Positions 43,400 to 55,540 of a stretch of DNA of 64,000 nt are shown in pieces. This DNA is from Haematococcus lacustris (taxonomy: Eukaryota > Chlorophyta > Chlorophyceae > Chlamydomonadales > Haematococcaceae). Where the stretch lies: the NCBI GenBank assembly GCA_030144725.1, contig JASKMD010000009.1, forward strand, positions 885,466-949,465, read 5' to 3'. Both the position numbers and the translations under genes were made by a program. Below the pieces are notes generated by a model. That model ran no database searches and was not told the origin of the DNA. It saw only the letters and a list, made by a program, of their open reading frames with translations. The first letter of the stretch is position 1. Every line of letters starts with the position of its first letter.

Positions 43400-44466
43400 G
43401 GGTGCAGCTGCCAGGGAGCGGGGAAGGTGAGAGGCAGGTCGGGGGGGCACACTGCCACCGACACGGGTCGGTAGTCGGTGGGCATTGGCAGCACACCGTG
43501 GATGGCACTGTCCAACCGCCACTGCACTTGCTCCTCTGCGGTGTACCACCGGTCGAGGCGCGCACCCGTCTGCCAACGCTCGCTAAAGAAGGTGTGGTCT
43601 CTCTTGGAGGGGTGCAGATGGCGCCACAGATCCACCAGCCCCCGTTCACCCACCAGCTGCCGCAACTGCTCCGCCCCCATGCCCCGCTGCCCACCCAGCT
43701 CTCCCCATGTTGTGAGCCCTGCGGGATGCCCACTCTGTCCACGGGGGCCAAGATGCAGTAGAAGTCGGCCCCCATGAGGAGAAGGCGGCGGTCGGTGGCT
43801 GGCGGGAGGCAAGCGGGGAGGCACCTGCGAGCTCCCCGTCCACCCTCAGCACCCGCCCCTGGGCCCCCTCAGCCCGCAGCTGAACTTGTGTGCAAGCCTG
43901 GAGGATGGTGGTAGGCTTAACCAATGCCAGATAGCCTTGGGAGCTGCCGGTGCCAGGGGTGTAAAACCACTGCCCCAGCCATGCGGGCTTGGCCCCCGAG
44001 TGGGCTTCTGCCCACTGCCACACGCTCTCCGCCCTATGGCACTCTTGGAGGAACACCACTTGCGCCGGGCTGTCAGCGGCCCGTCAAGCAGGGCCTTCAG
44101 CTTGCGCGGTTGGGACAAGCCATGCACGTTGAGGGTGACCGCCATGAACCTGGCGGCCACACCTAGCAAAGGAGGAGGGCCAGGGGGAGGGGCAAGGGTG
44201 GCCTCAATGCACGCCACCTTGGCCCCAAGACGGCGCAAGCGGACCCGAGGCTCACGTGAATAGATGGCCAGCGGGGGCCGCAGGGGCAGAGGACCGAATT
44301 GCTCGACCTCTTCCCCAGCGTGCCCTGCCTGCTCCGGCTGCTGCCGCTCAGGCGCCCTCGGCCTCCCCTCCCGGGGCCCTGCAGACTCCGCTATTGGGCT
44401 GTCACATGAGGCCCCTAGCGAGTTGGCTAGGCTAGCAGTGGGGCTGAGCAGCCCGTAGCGGCGCAC
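43400..44466 (-). pseudogene. L1-like LINE: frameshifted APE endonuclease domain
   Basis: The three - frames together show an apurinic-type endonuclease. In order: AVTLNVHGLSQPRKLKALLD (start strand), VVFLQECHRAESVWQWAE (catalytic Glu), LMGADFYCILAPVDRVG (the GDFN motif, here GADFY), LVDLWRHLHPSKRDHTFF, RLDRWYT and TDYRPVSVAV (SDHRP-like). The frame changes at least twice, and the metal-binding Asn of GDFN is replaced by Tyr, so the domain is dead. No reverse transcriptase follows in order. Hexanucleotide arrays abut both ends of the degraded block. Confidence 0.65.
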
Positions 44467-44476
44467 GTGTGGGGAC

Positions 44477-44730
44477 CCATACCCAGACCCAGACCCACAC
44501 CCAGACCCAGACCCAGACCCAGACCCAGACCCAGACCCAGACCCAGACCCAGACCCAGACCCAGACCCAGACCCAGACCCAGACCCAGACCCAGACCCAG
44601 ACCCAGACCCAGACCTAGACCCAGACCCAGACCCAGACCCAGACCCAGACCCAGACCCAGACCCAGACCCAGACGCAGACCCAAACCCAGACCGAGACCC
44701 TGACCCGGACCCAGACCCAGACCCAGACTG
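44477..44730. repeat. CCCAGA hexanucleotide array
   Basis: About 40 units of ACCCAG with few variants. It adjoins the 5' side of the L1-like relic. Frames through it give PRPRPR or GLGLGL strings and are not coding. Confidence 0.95.
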
Positions 44731-44972
44731 TAGCGAACGGCTCCTCGAAGCCTAGCTCGCCTCCCAGTACTTTTGTACTGCAGTGTGACATGGTGGGCGA
44801 AGGGGCAAGGTGGGCCTTCGCGCACACCTGCTTCAGAGGTTCGACTCCTCGGGGGAAACGTTCTAAACCCTGGCCGTGTCATGCTGTGGGAACGAAGGTA
44901 GTTATCGGTTCTCGGCGGTGTGCCTCAGCACGCTACATTTTGGTTTCCGACCGATGTTGCTACTAACGCCAC

Positions 44973-45085
44973 CTTAGTTCCGTTTTCATGCGTTATAATA
45001 GTTAATAGCCTGCTGTTTAAGAGACTTAGTTCCGTTTTCATGCGTTATAATAGTTAATAGCCTGTTGTTTAAGAGACTTAGTTCC
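44973..45085. repeat. 52-bp direct tandem duplication
   Basis: A 52-bp unit starting CTTAGTTCCGTTTTCATGCG is present at 44973-45024 and 45025-45076 with one mismatch, followed by the first nine bases of a third copy. It lies just beyond the 3' end of the large LINE and may belong to its 3' untranslated region or to the target. Confidence 0.95.
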
Positions 45086-45232
45086 AACGCCGCAGACCTA
45101 TTATGCTCTTAAAAACCCCTATTACGCTCCTAAAAACGCCGGGACGCGGACCTTTTTAAGAAAAGCGCATGCAAAAGGACATGCAACATGCAACTCCAAA
45201 GAAGAAGAAGAAGAAGAAGACTACTCCGGTGT

Positions 45233-48200
45233 TCACCGGCGTGCATTAAGGGAGGAGCTACCGCCTGGGGCGCGGCCTGCTCCCACCAATCGAGCCAAGG
45301 AAGAGACCCCCCTACCTCCCTCCCTCTTAGTAGCCCTGAGTCTGTAGCTTGTCTTTGCAATGGAGTGGGCTGTCTCCACCGCGTGTCTTGTTAACTTGTG
45401 TAACAGTTTGGTAGTGTTATCTTGTGAGACCCCCAAGTCCAGGAGGTGTTGCCGTGTGTGTGCTTCATACGTTATGCCACCTATGCCCAGGAGGATGGGT
45501 CTAATCTCCACCATGTGGCCTTCCTTGCGTATGGTTTGAGCTAGATTGGTGTGTTGATTGAGTGCCTTGTCTAATTGATCCGTCCACCTTGAGTCCGAGC
45601 AGTATTTGATTTCTATAATAATGACCCGTTTAATGGCTTTACCACGTGTGCCCGTCTTCTTTGTTGGCATCACCATGACAATGTCTGGTCTGGTGGTGTT
45701 TTTGGTTGCTGCTATCTGTAGTCCGAGTGCTCGTAGTGGTGTGTGTAGTGTGTCGTTAGGGAGGTCGAGGTCTTCTTTTGCGCCCTTCTCCCAGCTGCCG
45801 GTGTCCGCAAAGCTGATGTACCCGCCTAGGGTACCCTTGCTTATGGCTTTAGCGATGAGGCGGCCAGCCCCGTTATGCCTTTCTTGCACCATCGGTAGTG
45901 TCTCGCTGCAGCCCGAGAGGAGGTGAGTGGCACTATCGGCTTCCCCGCAGAGTGGGCACCGGTCGTCGGTCGCCCGTTTCCAACGCATGGCCAGCTTTTG
46001 GTTATAGAGCCCGCCGGTACGGTAGACAAGGGCAGTTCGTTGCGCGGGTATGGAGATGTTCGTGTCGGTCATCACCCTTTCGCCGGCTCCTTTCGCCGCG
46101 GCTTTGGTGATCTCCTGGGACATCTGGTAGTAGATACTGTCTTGATTGGCGAGACCGAGGCTGTGCTTGCGGTGCATGTGTGCTCTCACGCTGTGGCGGC
46201 AATCCGGCAGTGGGGCGGGGGTGTTGCCGTTGGCTTCGTTGTTGAGCCAGGTGTTGGTCTCTGTCCGTGTGGTCGGGCGGTAGGCCGGGGTGTTGGCCAG
46301 CTCTGGGTGTAACGCCGCGTGCTTGGCGAGGGCATCGGCGCCTTCGTTGCCGATAATTCCCGAGTGTGCCCGGACTTTGTAGAAGTGGATCGTGACGGGG
46401 CTATCGATGATGAGGGTAGCGATAGCGGTCAGGATGTCGTTGTGCCTGTGTGTGATGAGCGACATCGGGTTAGCGAGGGCTCGGCGGATCTGGTAGATAG
46501 AGCAGAGGCTGTCGGTGGCGATGCGTTTGGCCCCCGCTGTGAGTGCCGCGTGTATCGCCGTGAGTTCCGCCTTGTTGATGGTGTTGCTTTCTGGGTCGTC
46601 CAGGGCGACGGTGATGAGGACGTTGGTCTCCGGGATATAAACCCCCGCCCCGACGCTCGCTGGGGCTGCCCCCGAGGTCTTAATGCAGCTGCCGTCCGTG
46701 TACGCGAGCGTGGCCCATTCGGTGATGGCCATCCGTGGCTGCGTCGTGGAATGGTGCGTGAGTTGTTGGTGGCCGCGCTGGTGCCCCGAGGTGGGGAGGT
46801 CCTTGTCGAACGGCAGGCGCATGTGTTGTTTGTGGCCGCTAGGGGGTGTGGCTGGCTGGCTTTGATTCGTCGGTCTGTTGCGGATTGGGTGTGTGTCCCG
46901 TTGTTGGTGGAGGGCAGTGGCAGTGCTAGCCAGCCATCCTTGGGGATTGCCTTTGGTGACAAGTTGTTGTCCCGCTGCATTCCAGATGACGTAGATGTGG
47001 AGGTTGGCGTGCTTGCCTGGCTTGGAGCATCTGGTCTTGGTGGGGGGTATGCTAGCCAGGTGCTGACAGTATTCAGGGTAGCGCCGCAGGGTGTCAATGT
47101 GTTTGGGGTAGGAGATGCCCTTTTTCCCAGGGATCAGCATGATGGTTGCCATGGCCTCCTCCTGTGTAGCTGAGTGTATAGCATGGTTGACGCATTTCAG
47201 TGCCACTGCATCGTCTGCCGGTACATTCCATGTGGATAAGCCAGTGTGGCGTACCAGTAGGCAGTTGTGGTGTGCCCCAAAGGCCGTGTCGTTGGTGTCA
47301 GGGCTCCAATAGGTGGTGGTTTCTGGTCTAACTGTGAGTGGATCAGCCCATCTTTGGACGGTACTTGGAAAGCTGCGTGTGGCGTGTAGGGTGTTAAGGG
47401 CTTTGTCTTGTGCCCCTCTCATGGGGTGGTGGCTGCTCTGTGCGTCCTGTCTCCTTAGTAGGGCCACTACCTCTGTGGCCAGGTTGCGTGTGTGTGGTGT
47501 GTGTTGTAACCAAGCGTGTAGATGTTGGTGTTGGTCTTTTGTCAGGAGGCCAACTGTGCGACCCGACTCGTCGTGGACCGTTACGTGTTGCACTAAGTCT
47601 TGCCGTGGCATAATGGGCTCCCCCGTGCTGAGGCTCATCGCGGGGTCGGTCATGTGGGGGTGAAGTTGGAGGAAGGTTTCGCAATTGCCCGTCCCGACGA
47701 TGTCCGTCTGCGGGTTGATGGGGTAGGTGTGGAAGGTGGCCTTCGAGTGCAGGTTGGTGCACCGGGGTAGCCAGGTGTGCGGGTCCGGTAGTCCCTGTCG
47801 GGTGTGGGCCGGCAGGTGCGTGTCGGGCCTCGCATGTCTGGCCTCTTGTATCTGCCTGTTTTCCTCGTCGTAGTCGTTGCGCTTTGCTATGTAGTCCAGG
47901 TGTGCCGTGATGAGCGGCGCCGGTTCGAGAGTGGGGTGCCAGTGTACTCGTATGAGGTCCGAGTGCGCTGACTGACGCATGGTAGTCTTGAAGTCATTGC
48001 TGCCGAACTTGCATATAGGGCACTGCCAGTATCCTGGTTCCTTGTGCCCTGACAGGTGGGCTTCCTCAAGGCAGGCTGGGTGGTAGGCCCTCTTGCAGTT
48101 GTGGCACGTTGGGCTGTCTCCTCTTGGTAGCCAGCACAGCTCACATGTGCACACGTCCTTAGCCTCTTCCCTGCTGATGGTCTCTATGTGTGTGGGTGTA

Positions 48201-50564
48201 TAGCCTTCTTCTGCACATAGTGGTAATGCCCATCTATCTATGACAGTGGGCTTCCAATGCACCTTGTAGTAGTTTTCCTTGTTGATGCCGTCCCATTGCC
48301 AGCCATCTATGCTGGTAATGGCCTCTTGGTGGCCGTACATGGCCCCTAGTATGCAGCCTAGGTTCTTGGGTTTACAACGGCAGGCTTTATCCACCTTCCA
48401 GCTGGAGAGTCCTGGGAGGTCAAGGCCTACTATGCGCACTATATCCTGCGGGATAGTTTGGGTCTGTCTGCCCTCATTGTTCCGTTTCGTGCCCGCCTTG
48501 GGTAGAGTGGGCTTCGTCGGGGGCGGCTGTGTTGCTCGTTGCTCTCGTTTCAGCAGTCGTGAGCTCGTCCTGGTGGCATCATGGACTGCGGGTGCCGCTG
48601 CGGCCCGGTCCGCCGTTGCTGGTTGCGTTGCTTGCAGGGCCGCATACGCTTTCATATCCATATAGCGGGTTCTGGTGTCTGGCACGGCGGGTGTGGGCGC
48701 AAGTTCCGTGAGTCCCGCGGCCCAGGGTGTGATTTTGCGTTGGGCGGGCGGTAGGGTGAGTGATGTGTTGCGGCTGTCCCGGATGGTGCGCGTTGCGGTC
48801 GCGTCAGGGCATGAGGGGTGGGCCGCCATGGCCGCAAGTTTGTTGAGGGCGATAATGTGTTTCTGTTTGACCTTTTTCCCGTATTTCGATGTGAGCATGC
48901 TACCCGTGATGATGTGTGTGCTGCCCTCGCAGCTGAGCTCACATGCGTGGGTAATGCCTAGGCTTTTGAGGCAGGTGATGCTGGCGCTGACGACGTCGTG
49001 TGCATGAGAACTGTTGGCTTGCGTGATGAGGCGGCCGAGTGTGTGGCATTCCTCGGGGTAGAGGGGTAGTCCCCCTTCCGTGGCTGCCAGCCCGGCTAGT
49101 GAGGTATAGACTAGTTGCCGTGCCCTGAGGGTATGGTGGAAGAGGGTGAGCATGCGGTGTCCTTGAGTGTTGGCCATGGTATTGAGCCATGTGATTTGCT
49201 TGTGTAGCATGCTCCTTGAGATGTGGGCGTGCGTCACATCTGTGGACTGGAGGCTTTGTGTGAGGGCTGTTGTGTTGCGAGCGTGGTATTCCTGAGCTGT
49301 GGAGCTGATGCCCATGCCTAGTTTCCCGGCGTCTTCTCTGACGATGGCGTTGGGCGTTCCCAGGGGGAGTCTGAGTTTAAGCTTAACGCATTGATTAATG
49401 TACCTGTCATATAGCTCAAGGTCCCCTGGGGTGCAGGGCACGGCGCAGAAGCTGTAGGCTAGACTGGGTATGATGGCCGTGCGGATGATGTGTATGGCCT
49501 GTCTAGCGCTAGCAAAGGAGCGTCTGAGTCTCTCTAGTTTTTGGCGTAGCTGGGTAATCATAGCGGTGTGTTGTGGTTTCCAGTCCAGCGTCATGGTGAT
49601 GAGCACACCCAGGTAGGTGAAGGGTGAGGTCGGGCGGTGGTATGTGACGGGTTTCCCTTGTAAGCTTACAGTTTGGAGTTGTTGGCGGGCCCACTTGTCC
49701 GCTTCGGCCGCGTTGCTGCACATGCCGGTTTCGATCGAGTGATGGAGCGCCGCTGTTGCGAGGGTTTTACTGTGTGAGATGATGAGGTGACCCCAGTCCG
49801 AGAAGGCTGAGAGTTTGTCCGCTTGGCAGCGGAGGTTGCGGAGTGTGTTGCAGAGGATTGCTATGTCGTCGGCATAGTCAATGCTGCTGACAGTGGCGCG
49901 TTCCCCGCTGTCAGCCGTCGCGGATTTGAATTTATAGCCCCTCGCTCCCACCTGCAGCCAGCGCAGTAGGGGTTCGATATAGATGAGGAACAGGAAGGGT
50001 GAGAGTGAGTCGCCCTGGATGGTGCCCCGGTCCACGGGTACCGGGTCAGTGGGGCCGAAGGGAGTTCTGAAGCGCGTTGTAGCGCCCGTGTATAGGTCCT
50101 TCACTGCGTCCGTCGCGTCCGTGGGGAAGCCTAGGTCGTGCATGATCCATAGTAGTTTGTCCTGGCAGGTGGTGTTGAACGCACTGGTGAAGTCGACCAG
50201 GAGCGCGTAGATATCTGCCTTAGCCAGCTTAGCATCTTCAAGGGCCATGACAAGCATCTGTAGCTGTTGTGTAGTGTTCCTATGGGCGCGGAACCCTGCT
50301 TGGTTCTTGCTGAGCATCCCATTGGCTTCAACATACTCAGAAAGTATCTTAGTGATGAGGCTGGTCCACAGCTTGTAGACGGTGTTGGCTAGGCCCACTG
50401 GCCTGTAGGAGTTAAGGTCAGTTTCTTGCCCTTTGTCTTTGTAGAGCAACCATGTGTCACTGGTCTTCCACGTGGTTGGTGTGCAGCCTGTAGCCCACAT
50501 GATGATGAACAGCTGGTGTATGGTGTCCCTCATCTCCCACGGCAGCATCTTGATGATCTCGTTC
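45233..50564 (-). CDS. Dualen-like LINE polyprotein, 3' half: RT, PHD, RNase H, CCHC, PD-(D/E)XK endonuclease
   Basis: The frame runs without a stop from the insertion junction (50564) to 45233, about 1,777 codons. Reverse transcriptase motifs in order: NSYRPVGLANTVYKLWTSLI, LLVDFTSAFNTT, GTIQGDSLSPFLF and YADD (49865-49876). A PHD-type finger follows at about 48010-48165 (CTCELCWLP..., TCHNCKRAYHPACL, YWQCPICK). RNase H lies at about 46290-46710 (AYTDGSC, NKAELTAIHAAL, ATDS, GNEGADALAKHAAL). The CCHC knuckle RCPLCGEADSATHLLSGC is at about 45915-45965. The C-terminus has RPDIVMVMP, a spacer and IIIEIKYC (about 45600-45690), a PD...(E)xK arrangement fitting the restriction-like endonuclease of R2/Dualen elements. 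Upstream-of-junction codons seen in the raw frame (to 50839) belong to the inserted transposon. The element is on - and its APE part is at 56-57.5 kb. Confidence 0.88.
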
Positions 50565-50741
50565 CACTCACGATAAGTAAGGCCGACGCGAGGGCCTTTT
50601 TTGCATCGGAAGGACTTTCTACTCCAATAGAACGATAGAGCGTTGAGTTTAAGGGGGACCTCGCTCTTGAATGAAGTCCTAACTCGCAGCGGTTGCGAAG
50701 ATACATCGATCCGCGCGCGAGGTACCCCCCCCTTTTTGGGA

Positions 50742-51682
50742 ATCTGTACAGATGCCCGTCTAATGGGCCCGCCTTCTGTACAGATGCATGTCGATGGCCC
50801 CAAGGATATGTGGCATCTGTACAGATTCCTTCCTTGCATCTGTACAGGGCTTGCCTTTAGTCATCTGTACAGATAGCAAACCCACCATCTGTACAGGTAC
50901 ACTTATCGCAAGCCGCTATCTATACAGATTGCCTGCTAGCATCTGTACAGATGCCCAAACCCACCATCTGTACATATAGCAAGCCGCTATCTGTACAGAT
51001 AGCTTGATACATCTGTACAGATGCCCAAACCCACCATCTGTACAGATAGCAAGCCGCTATCTGTACAGATAGCTTGATACATCTGTACAGATGCCCAAAC
51101 CCACCATCTGTACAGATAGCAAGCCGCTATCTGTACAGATAGCTAGATACATCTGTACAGATGCCCAAACCCACCATCTGTACAGATCGCAAGCTGCTAT
51201 CTGTACAGATAGCTAGCTGGCATCTGTACAGATGCCGAAACCCACCATCTGTACAGATAGCAAGCAGCTATCTGTACAGATAGCTAGCTGGCATCTGTAC
51301 AGATGCCCAAACCCACCATCTGTACAGATAGCAAGCAGCTATCTGTACAGATAGCTAGCTGGCATCTGTACAGATACGCTAACCCTCCATCTGTACAGAT
51401 AGCAAGCCGCTATCTGTACAGATAGCTTGATACATCTGTACAGATGCCCAAACCCACCATCTGTACAGATAGCAAGCCGCTATCTGTACAGATAGCTAGA
51501 TACATCTGTACAGACGCCCAAACCCACCATTAGTACAGATCGCAAGCAGCTATCTGTACAGATAGCTAGCTGGCATCTGTACAGATGCCCAAACCCACCA
51601 TCTGTACAGATAGCAAGCAGCTATCTGTACAGATAGCTAGCTGGCATCTGTACAGATACGCTAACCCTCCATCTGTACAGAC
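50742..51682. repeat. Left subterminal array of ATCTGTACAGAT palindromes
   Basis: About 40 copies of the 12-bp perfect palindrome ATCTGTACAGAT, often extended to GCTATCTGTACAGATAGC, separated by 10-13-bp linkers. A 70-bp higher-order unit with three palindromes repeats through most of the array (for example 51011 and 51081). In CACTA elements, subterminal repeats bind the transposase-associated protein; that role here is inference. Confidence 0.95.
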
Positions 51683-52195
51683 GCTAAAGTAAGAATCTGT
51701 TTTTAAGTACCATGGAGCTAAACCGCATGCATACTACGGCCAATCCTCAAAGGAGCCACGATCAGCTACGAGTAGCCTCACAACTAGGATTAGACTCGCG
51801 ACTTGGCGAACTAGCCCCCCTTCCTGGACACCATAAAACTCCGCCTCGCAGCCATCCGCGACCAGTCACAAAGAGGAGGCGCGACTAGGAGGTAGAAGGA
51901 CCAACAAGCATGAACAAGCCGTAGATAGCGAGCGATACGGATAAGCACTCGGAGCAGTGAGGAGCACTCGGAGCATTGAGAAAGTTCAGCATGTCTTGTC
52001 TTGTTGTCAAACACTTCAAGTGCACAACAACAACTACAACTACATGGCATGACTCAAAGCAACAGGTGTGTGGCATAAGCATAGGCTTGCCATGCTTGCT
52101 AGCAGTGTGACAACAGCCTTGACCATGCGCATCACATGTGTAGTATGCTTGGTGATTGCAGGCAAGGTTGCAACGGCGCAAAGCAGCAGCCGGAA

Positions 52196-52547
52196 GCAGC
52201 CCAGCCCAGCCCAGCCCGGCCATGCCTAGCCCAGCCCAGCCCAGCCCAGCCCAGCCCAGCCCAGCCCAGCCCAGCCCAGCCCAGCCCAGCCCAGCCCAGC
52301 CCAGCCCAGCCCAGCCCAGCCCAGCCCAGCCCAGCCCAGCCCAGCCCAGCCCAGCCCAGCCCAGCCCAGCCCAGCCCAGCCCAGCCCAGCCCAGCCCAGC
52401 CCAGCCCAGCCCAGCCCAGCCCAGCCCAGCCCAGCCCAGCCCAGCCCAGCCCAGCCCAGCCCAGCCCAGCCCAGCCCAGCCCAGCCCAGCCCAGCCCAGC
52501 CCAGCCCAGCCCAGCCCAGCCCAGCCCAGCCCAGCCCAGCCCAGCCC
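52196..52547. repeat. CCCAG pentanucleotide array
   Basis: About 65 near-perfect CCCAG units after a short imperfect lead. Frames across it give AQPSP or GWAGL strings and are not genes. Confidence 0.97.
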
Positions 52548-52888
52548 TCCTTCCCCCACAACCACCTCCTTCATCACCCTACCACAAGAAGCAGGTGCAT
52601 GGAGCGCAAGAGCAGCCAGGAGCTGCAGCCATGGAGGTGCTGCCAAGTAGGTATAGAAGTGGCGCTAACAAAGAGTGAGTGGCCAGCCCTCGCACATGGG
52701 TCGTCTGATGCCCAGCCTAACCGATAAGATGCCCATTGTTTACTGCAGGTCCCACGGTCAGCCCTTTCCTCTTCCCCCCTTCCTCCTTCCCCCTTCCCCC
52801 TCCCCTCCCCTGTCCCACCACCTCCAAGCCTGGCACCCCACCTACCTCCCGCCTTTCCCACCCCCCGCCCCACGACACACGCTGCAGC

Positions 52889-52980
52889 CCTCTCCCTACC
52901 CTACCCTTGGCGTAGCAGCCCTCTCCCTACCCTACCCTTGGCGTAGCAGCCCTCTCCCTACCCTACCATTGGCGTAGCAA
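52889..52980. repeat. 31-bp tandem repeat, three copies
   Basis: The unit starting CTCTCCCTACCCTACCCTTG and ending GGCGTAGCAGCC occurs three times; the last copy varies (CCATTGG). Confidence 0.9.
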
Positions 52981-53227
52981 TCTGGAGCGGGCGACACGGA
53001 GCGGGCAGCTTGGAGTGGGATCCCGTAGTATCAGCCCACCCAGCCCACCCATGCCATGCCATGCCCACACACCACAATGACCCTACCCATCCCTCTCCAA
53101 AGGGGACGATAGCTTGATGGAATAGCACTTGGGTGGTTGTCAGCCCGTGCTTGTTGTGCGACATGGCATAGGCGTAGGTGTGGTAGGTGTTGCAATGATG
53201 TTGTTGCAATGTTGTTGTGTTGTCATT

Positions 53228-54749
53228 GTGGTGTGGTGTGGTGTGGTGTGGTGTGGTGTGGTGTGGTGTGGTGTGGTGTGGTGTGGTGTGGTGTGGTGTG
53301 GTGTGGTGTGGTGTGGTGTGGTGTGGTGTGGTGTGGTGTGGTGTGGTGTGGTGTGGTGTGGTGTGGTGTGGTGTGGTGTGGTGTGGTGTGGTGTGGTGTG
53401 GTGTGGTGTGGTGTGGTGTGGTGTGGTGTGGTGTGGTGTGGTGTGGTGTGGTGTGGTGTGGTGTGGTGTGGTGTGGTGTGGTGTGGTGTGGTGTGGTGTG
53501 GTGTGGTGTGGTGTGGTGTGGTGTGGTGTGGTGTGGTGTGGTGTGGTGTGGTGTGGTGTGGTGTGGTGTGGTGTGGTGTGGTGTGGTGTGGTGTGGTGTG
53601 GTGTGGTGTGGTGTGGTGTGGTGTGGTGTGGTGTGGTGTGGTGTGGTGTGGTGTGGTGTGGTGTGGTGTGGTGTGGTGTGGTGTGGTGTGGTGTGGTGTG
53701 GTGTGGTGTGGTGTGGTGTGGTGTGGTGTGGTGTGGTGTGGTGTGGTGTGGTGTGGTGTGGTGTGGTGTGGTGTGGTGTGGTGTGGTGTGGTGTGGTGTG
53801 GTGTGGTGTGGTGTGGTGTGGTGTGGTGTGGTGTGGTGTGGTGTGGTGTGGTGTGGTGTGGTGTGGTGTGGTGTGGTGTGGTGTGGTGTGGTGTGGTGTG
53901 GTGTGGTGTGGTGTGGTGTGGTGTGGTGTGGTGTGGTGTGGTGTGGTGTGGTGTGGTGTGGTGTGGTGTGGTGTGGTGTGGTGTGGTGTGGTGTGGTGTG
54001 GTGTGGTGTGGTGTGGTGTGGTGTGGTGTGGTGTGGTGTGGTGTGGTGTGGTGTGGTGTGGTGTGGTGTGGTGTGGTGTGGTGTGGTGTGGTGTGGTGTG
54101 GTGTGGTGTGGTGTGGTGTGGTGTGGTGTGGTGTGGTGTGGTGTGGTGTGGTGTGGTGTGGTGTGGTGTGGTGTGGTGTGGTGTGGTGTGGTGTGGTGTG
54201 GTGTGGTGTGGTGTGGTGTGGTGTGGTGTGGTGTGGTGTGGTGTGGTGTGGTGTGGTGTGGTGTGGTGTGGTGTGGTGTGGTGTGGTGTGGTGTGGTGTG
54301 GTGTGGTGTGGTGTGGTGTGGTGTGGTGTGGTGTGGTGTGGTGTGGTGTGGTGTGGTGTGGTGTGGTGTGGTGTGGTGTGGTGTGGTGTGGTGTGGTGTG
54401 GTGTGGTGTGGTGTGGTGTGGTGTGGTGTGGTGTGGTGTGGTGTGGTGTGGTGTGGTGTGGTGTGGTGTGGTGTGGTGTGGTGTGGTGTGGTGTGGTGTG
54501 GTGTGGTGTGGTGTGGTGTGGTGTGGTGTGGTGTGGTGTGGTGTGGTGTGGTGTGGTGTGGTGTGGTGTGGTGTGGTGTGGTGTGGTGTGGTGTGGTGTG
54601 GTGTGGTGTGGTGTGGTGTGGTGTGGTGTGGTGTGGTGTGGTGTGGTGTGGTGTGGTGTGGTGTGGTGTGGTGTGGTGTGGTGTGGTGTGGTGTGGTGTG
54701 GTGTGGTGTGGTGTGGTGTGGTGTGGTGTGGTGTGGTGTGGTGTGGTGT
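53228..54749. repeat. Perfect TGTGG pentanucleotide array, about 304 copies
   Basis: 1,522 bp of uninterrupted GTGTG/TGTGG repeat without a visible variant. The very long frames it opens on both strands (VWCGV and HTTPHH repeats) are artefacts. Such perfection means either very recent expansion and homogenisation or an assembly or read-collapse effect. Confidence 0.98.
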
Positions 54750-54961
54750 TCTTGTGTTGTCACCATGGTGTGGTGTGTTGGTGGTGTTGTTGGTGTTGTT
54801 GTTGGTGATGTCATTGTTGGTGTTGTATGGTGTTGTCACCTTGTCACCTTATGCGGAGGTGTTGCAAGTCGATGATGCATCAGTGCATATGCTTAGCATT
54901 CCCATAGGGAGGTGTCTCGGGGTGATGGTGCACAAAGACATGTGTATATGAGTAGCGTAGT

Positions 54962-55190
54962 GAGGTGTTGCGAGGTGTTTGAGCGTCAATGCATGTGTTT
55001 TGCGGGGGTGTAGCGAGGTGTTGCGAGGTGTTTGGGTGTCAATACATGTGTTTTGCGGGGGTGTAGCGAGGTGTTGCGAGGTGTTTGAGCGTCAATGCAT
55101 GTGTTTTGCGGGGGTGTAGCGAGGTGTTGCGAGGTGTTTGAGCGTCAATGCATGTGTTTTGCGGGGGTGTAGCGAGGTGTTGCGGGGTGT
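54962..55190. repeat. 53-bp tandem repeat, about 4.3 copies
   Basis: A unit containing GAGGTGTTGCGAGGTGTTTG and ATGCATGTGTTTTGCGGGGG repeats with few mismatches between the pentanucleotide array and the right subterminal palindromes. Confidence 0.92.
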
Positions 55191-55212
55191 TTGGACAAGG
55201 AGATATGTAACA

Positions 55213-55540
55213 AGCGTCTGAACAGATACTCAAACAAGCGTCTGTACAGATAACAAAACAAGCGTCTGTACAGATAGCGAAGCCAATATCTGTACAGATA
55301 GCAAAGCAAGCATCTGTACAGATAGCAAAGAAGCATCTGTACAGATAGAAGAGAGGCATCTGTACAGATAGAAGAGAGGCATCTGTACAGATAGATCAGA
55401 GGCATCTGTACAGATAGCTTAAAGATGCATCTGTACAGATATTCAAGAAGCTATCTGTACAGATAGCAAGAAGCATCTGTACAGATAGCTTTGCAGACAT
55501 CTGTACAGATAGCTACCTAGCGAATCTGTACAGATACGTG
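55213..55540. repeat. Right subterminal array of CTGTACAGAT palindromes
   Basis: About 14 copies of (A/G)(T)CTGTACAGATA with GCATCTGTACAGATAGC as the commonest form, spaced about 22-25 bp. It mirrors the left array in sequence but not in unit structure. Confidence 0.95.

Noticed and set aside
44770..44860. Possible tRNA or Pol III promoter (GAGGTTCGACTCCTC looks like a T-arm/B-box)
   Set aside because: No matching acceptor stem, D-arm or anticodon arm can be found upstream; at most a chance B-box.
44427..44882. Frame across the CCCAGA array
   Set aside because: Simple-repeat translation only.
50742..51682. CRISPR-like array (repeated unit with spacers)
   Set aside because: The repeat is a short palindrome, the linkers are themselves repeated, and the array has a mirror partner at the other transposon end in a eukaryotic context.
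51885..52678. Frames of 160-250 codons across the CCCAG array
   Set aside because: Low-complexity translation of a simple repeat on both strands.
52958..54951. Open frames of 500-600 codons on both strands
   Set aside because: They are readings of a perfect pentanucleotide array; no non-repeat coding content.
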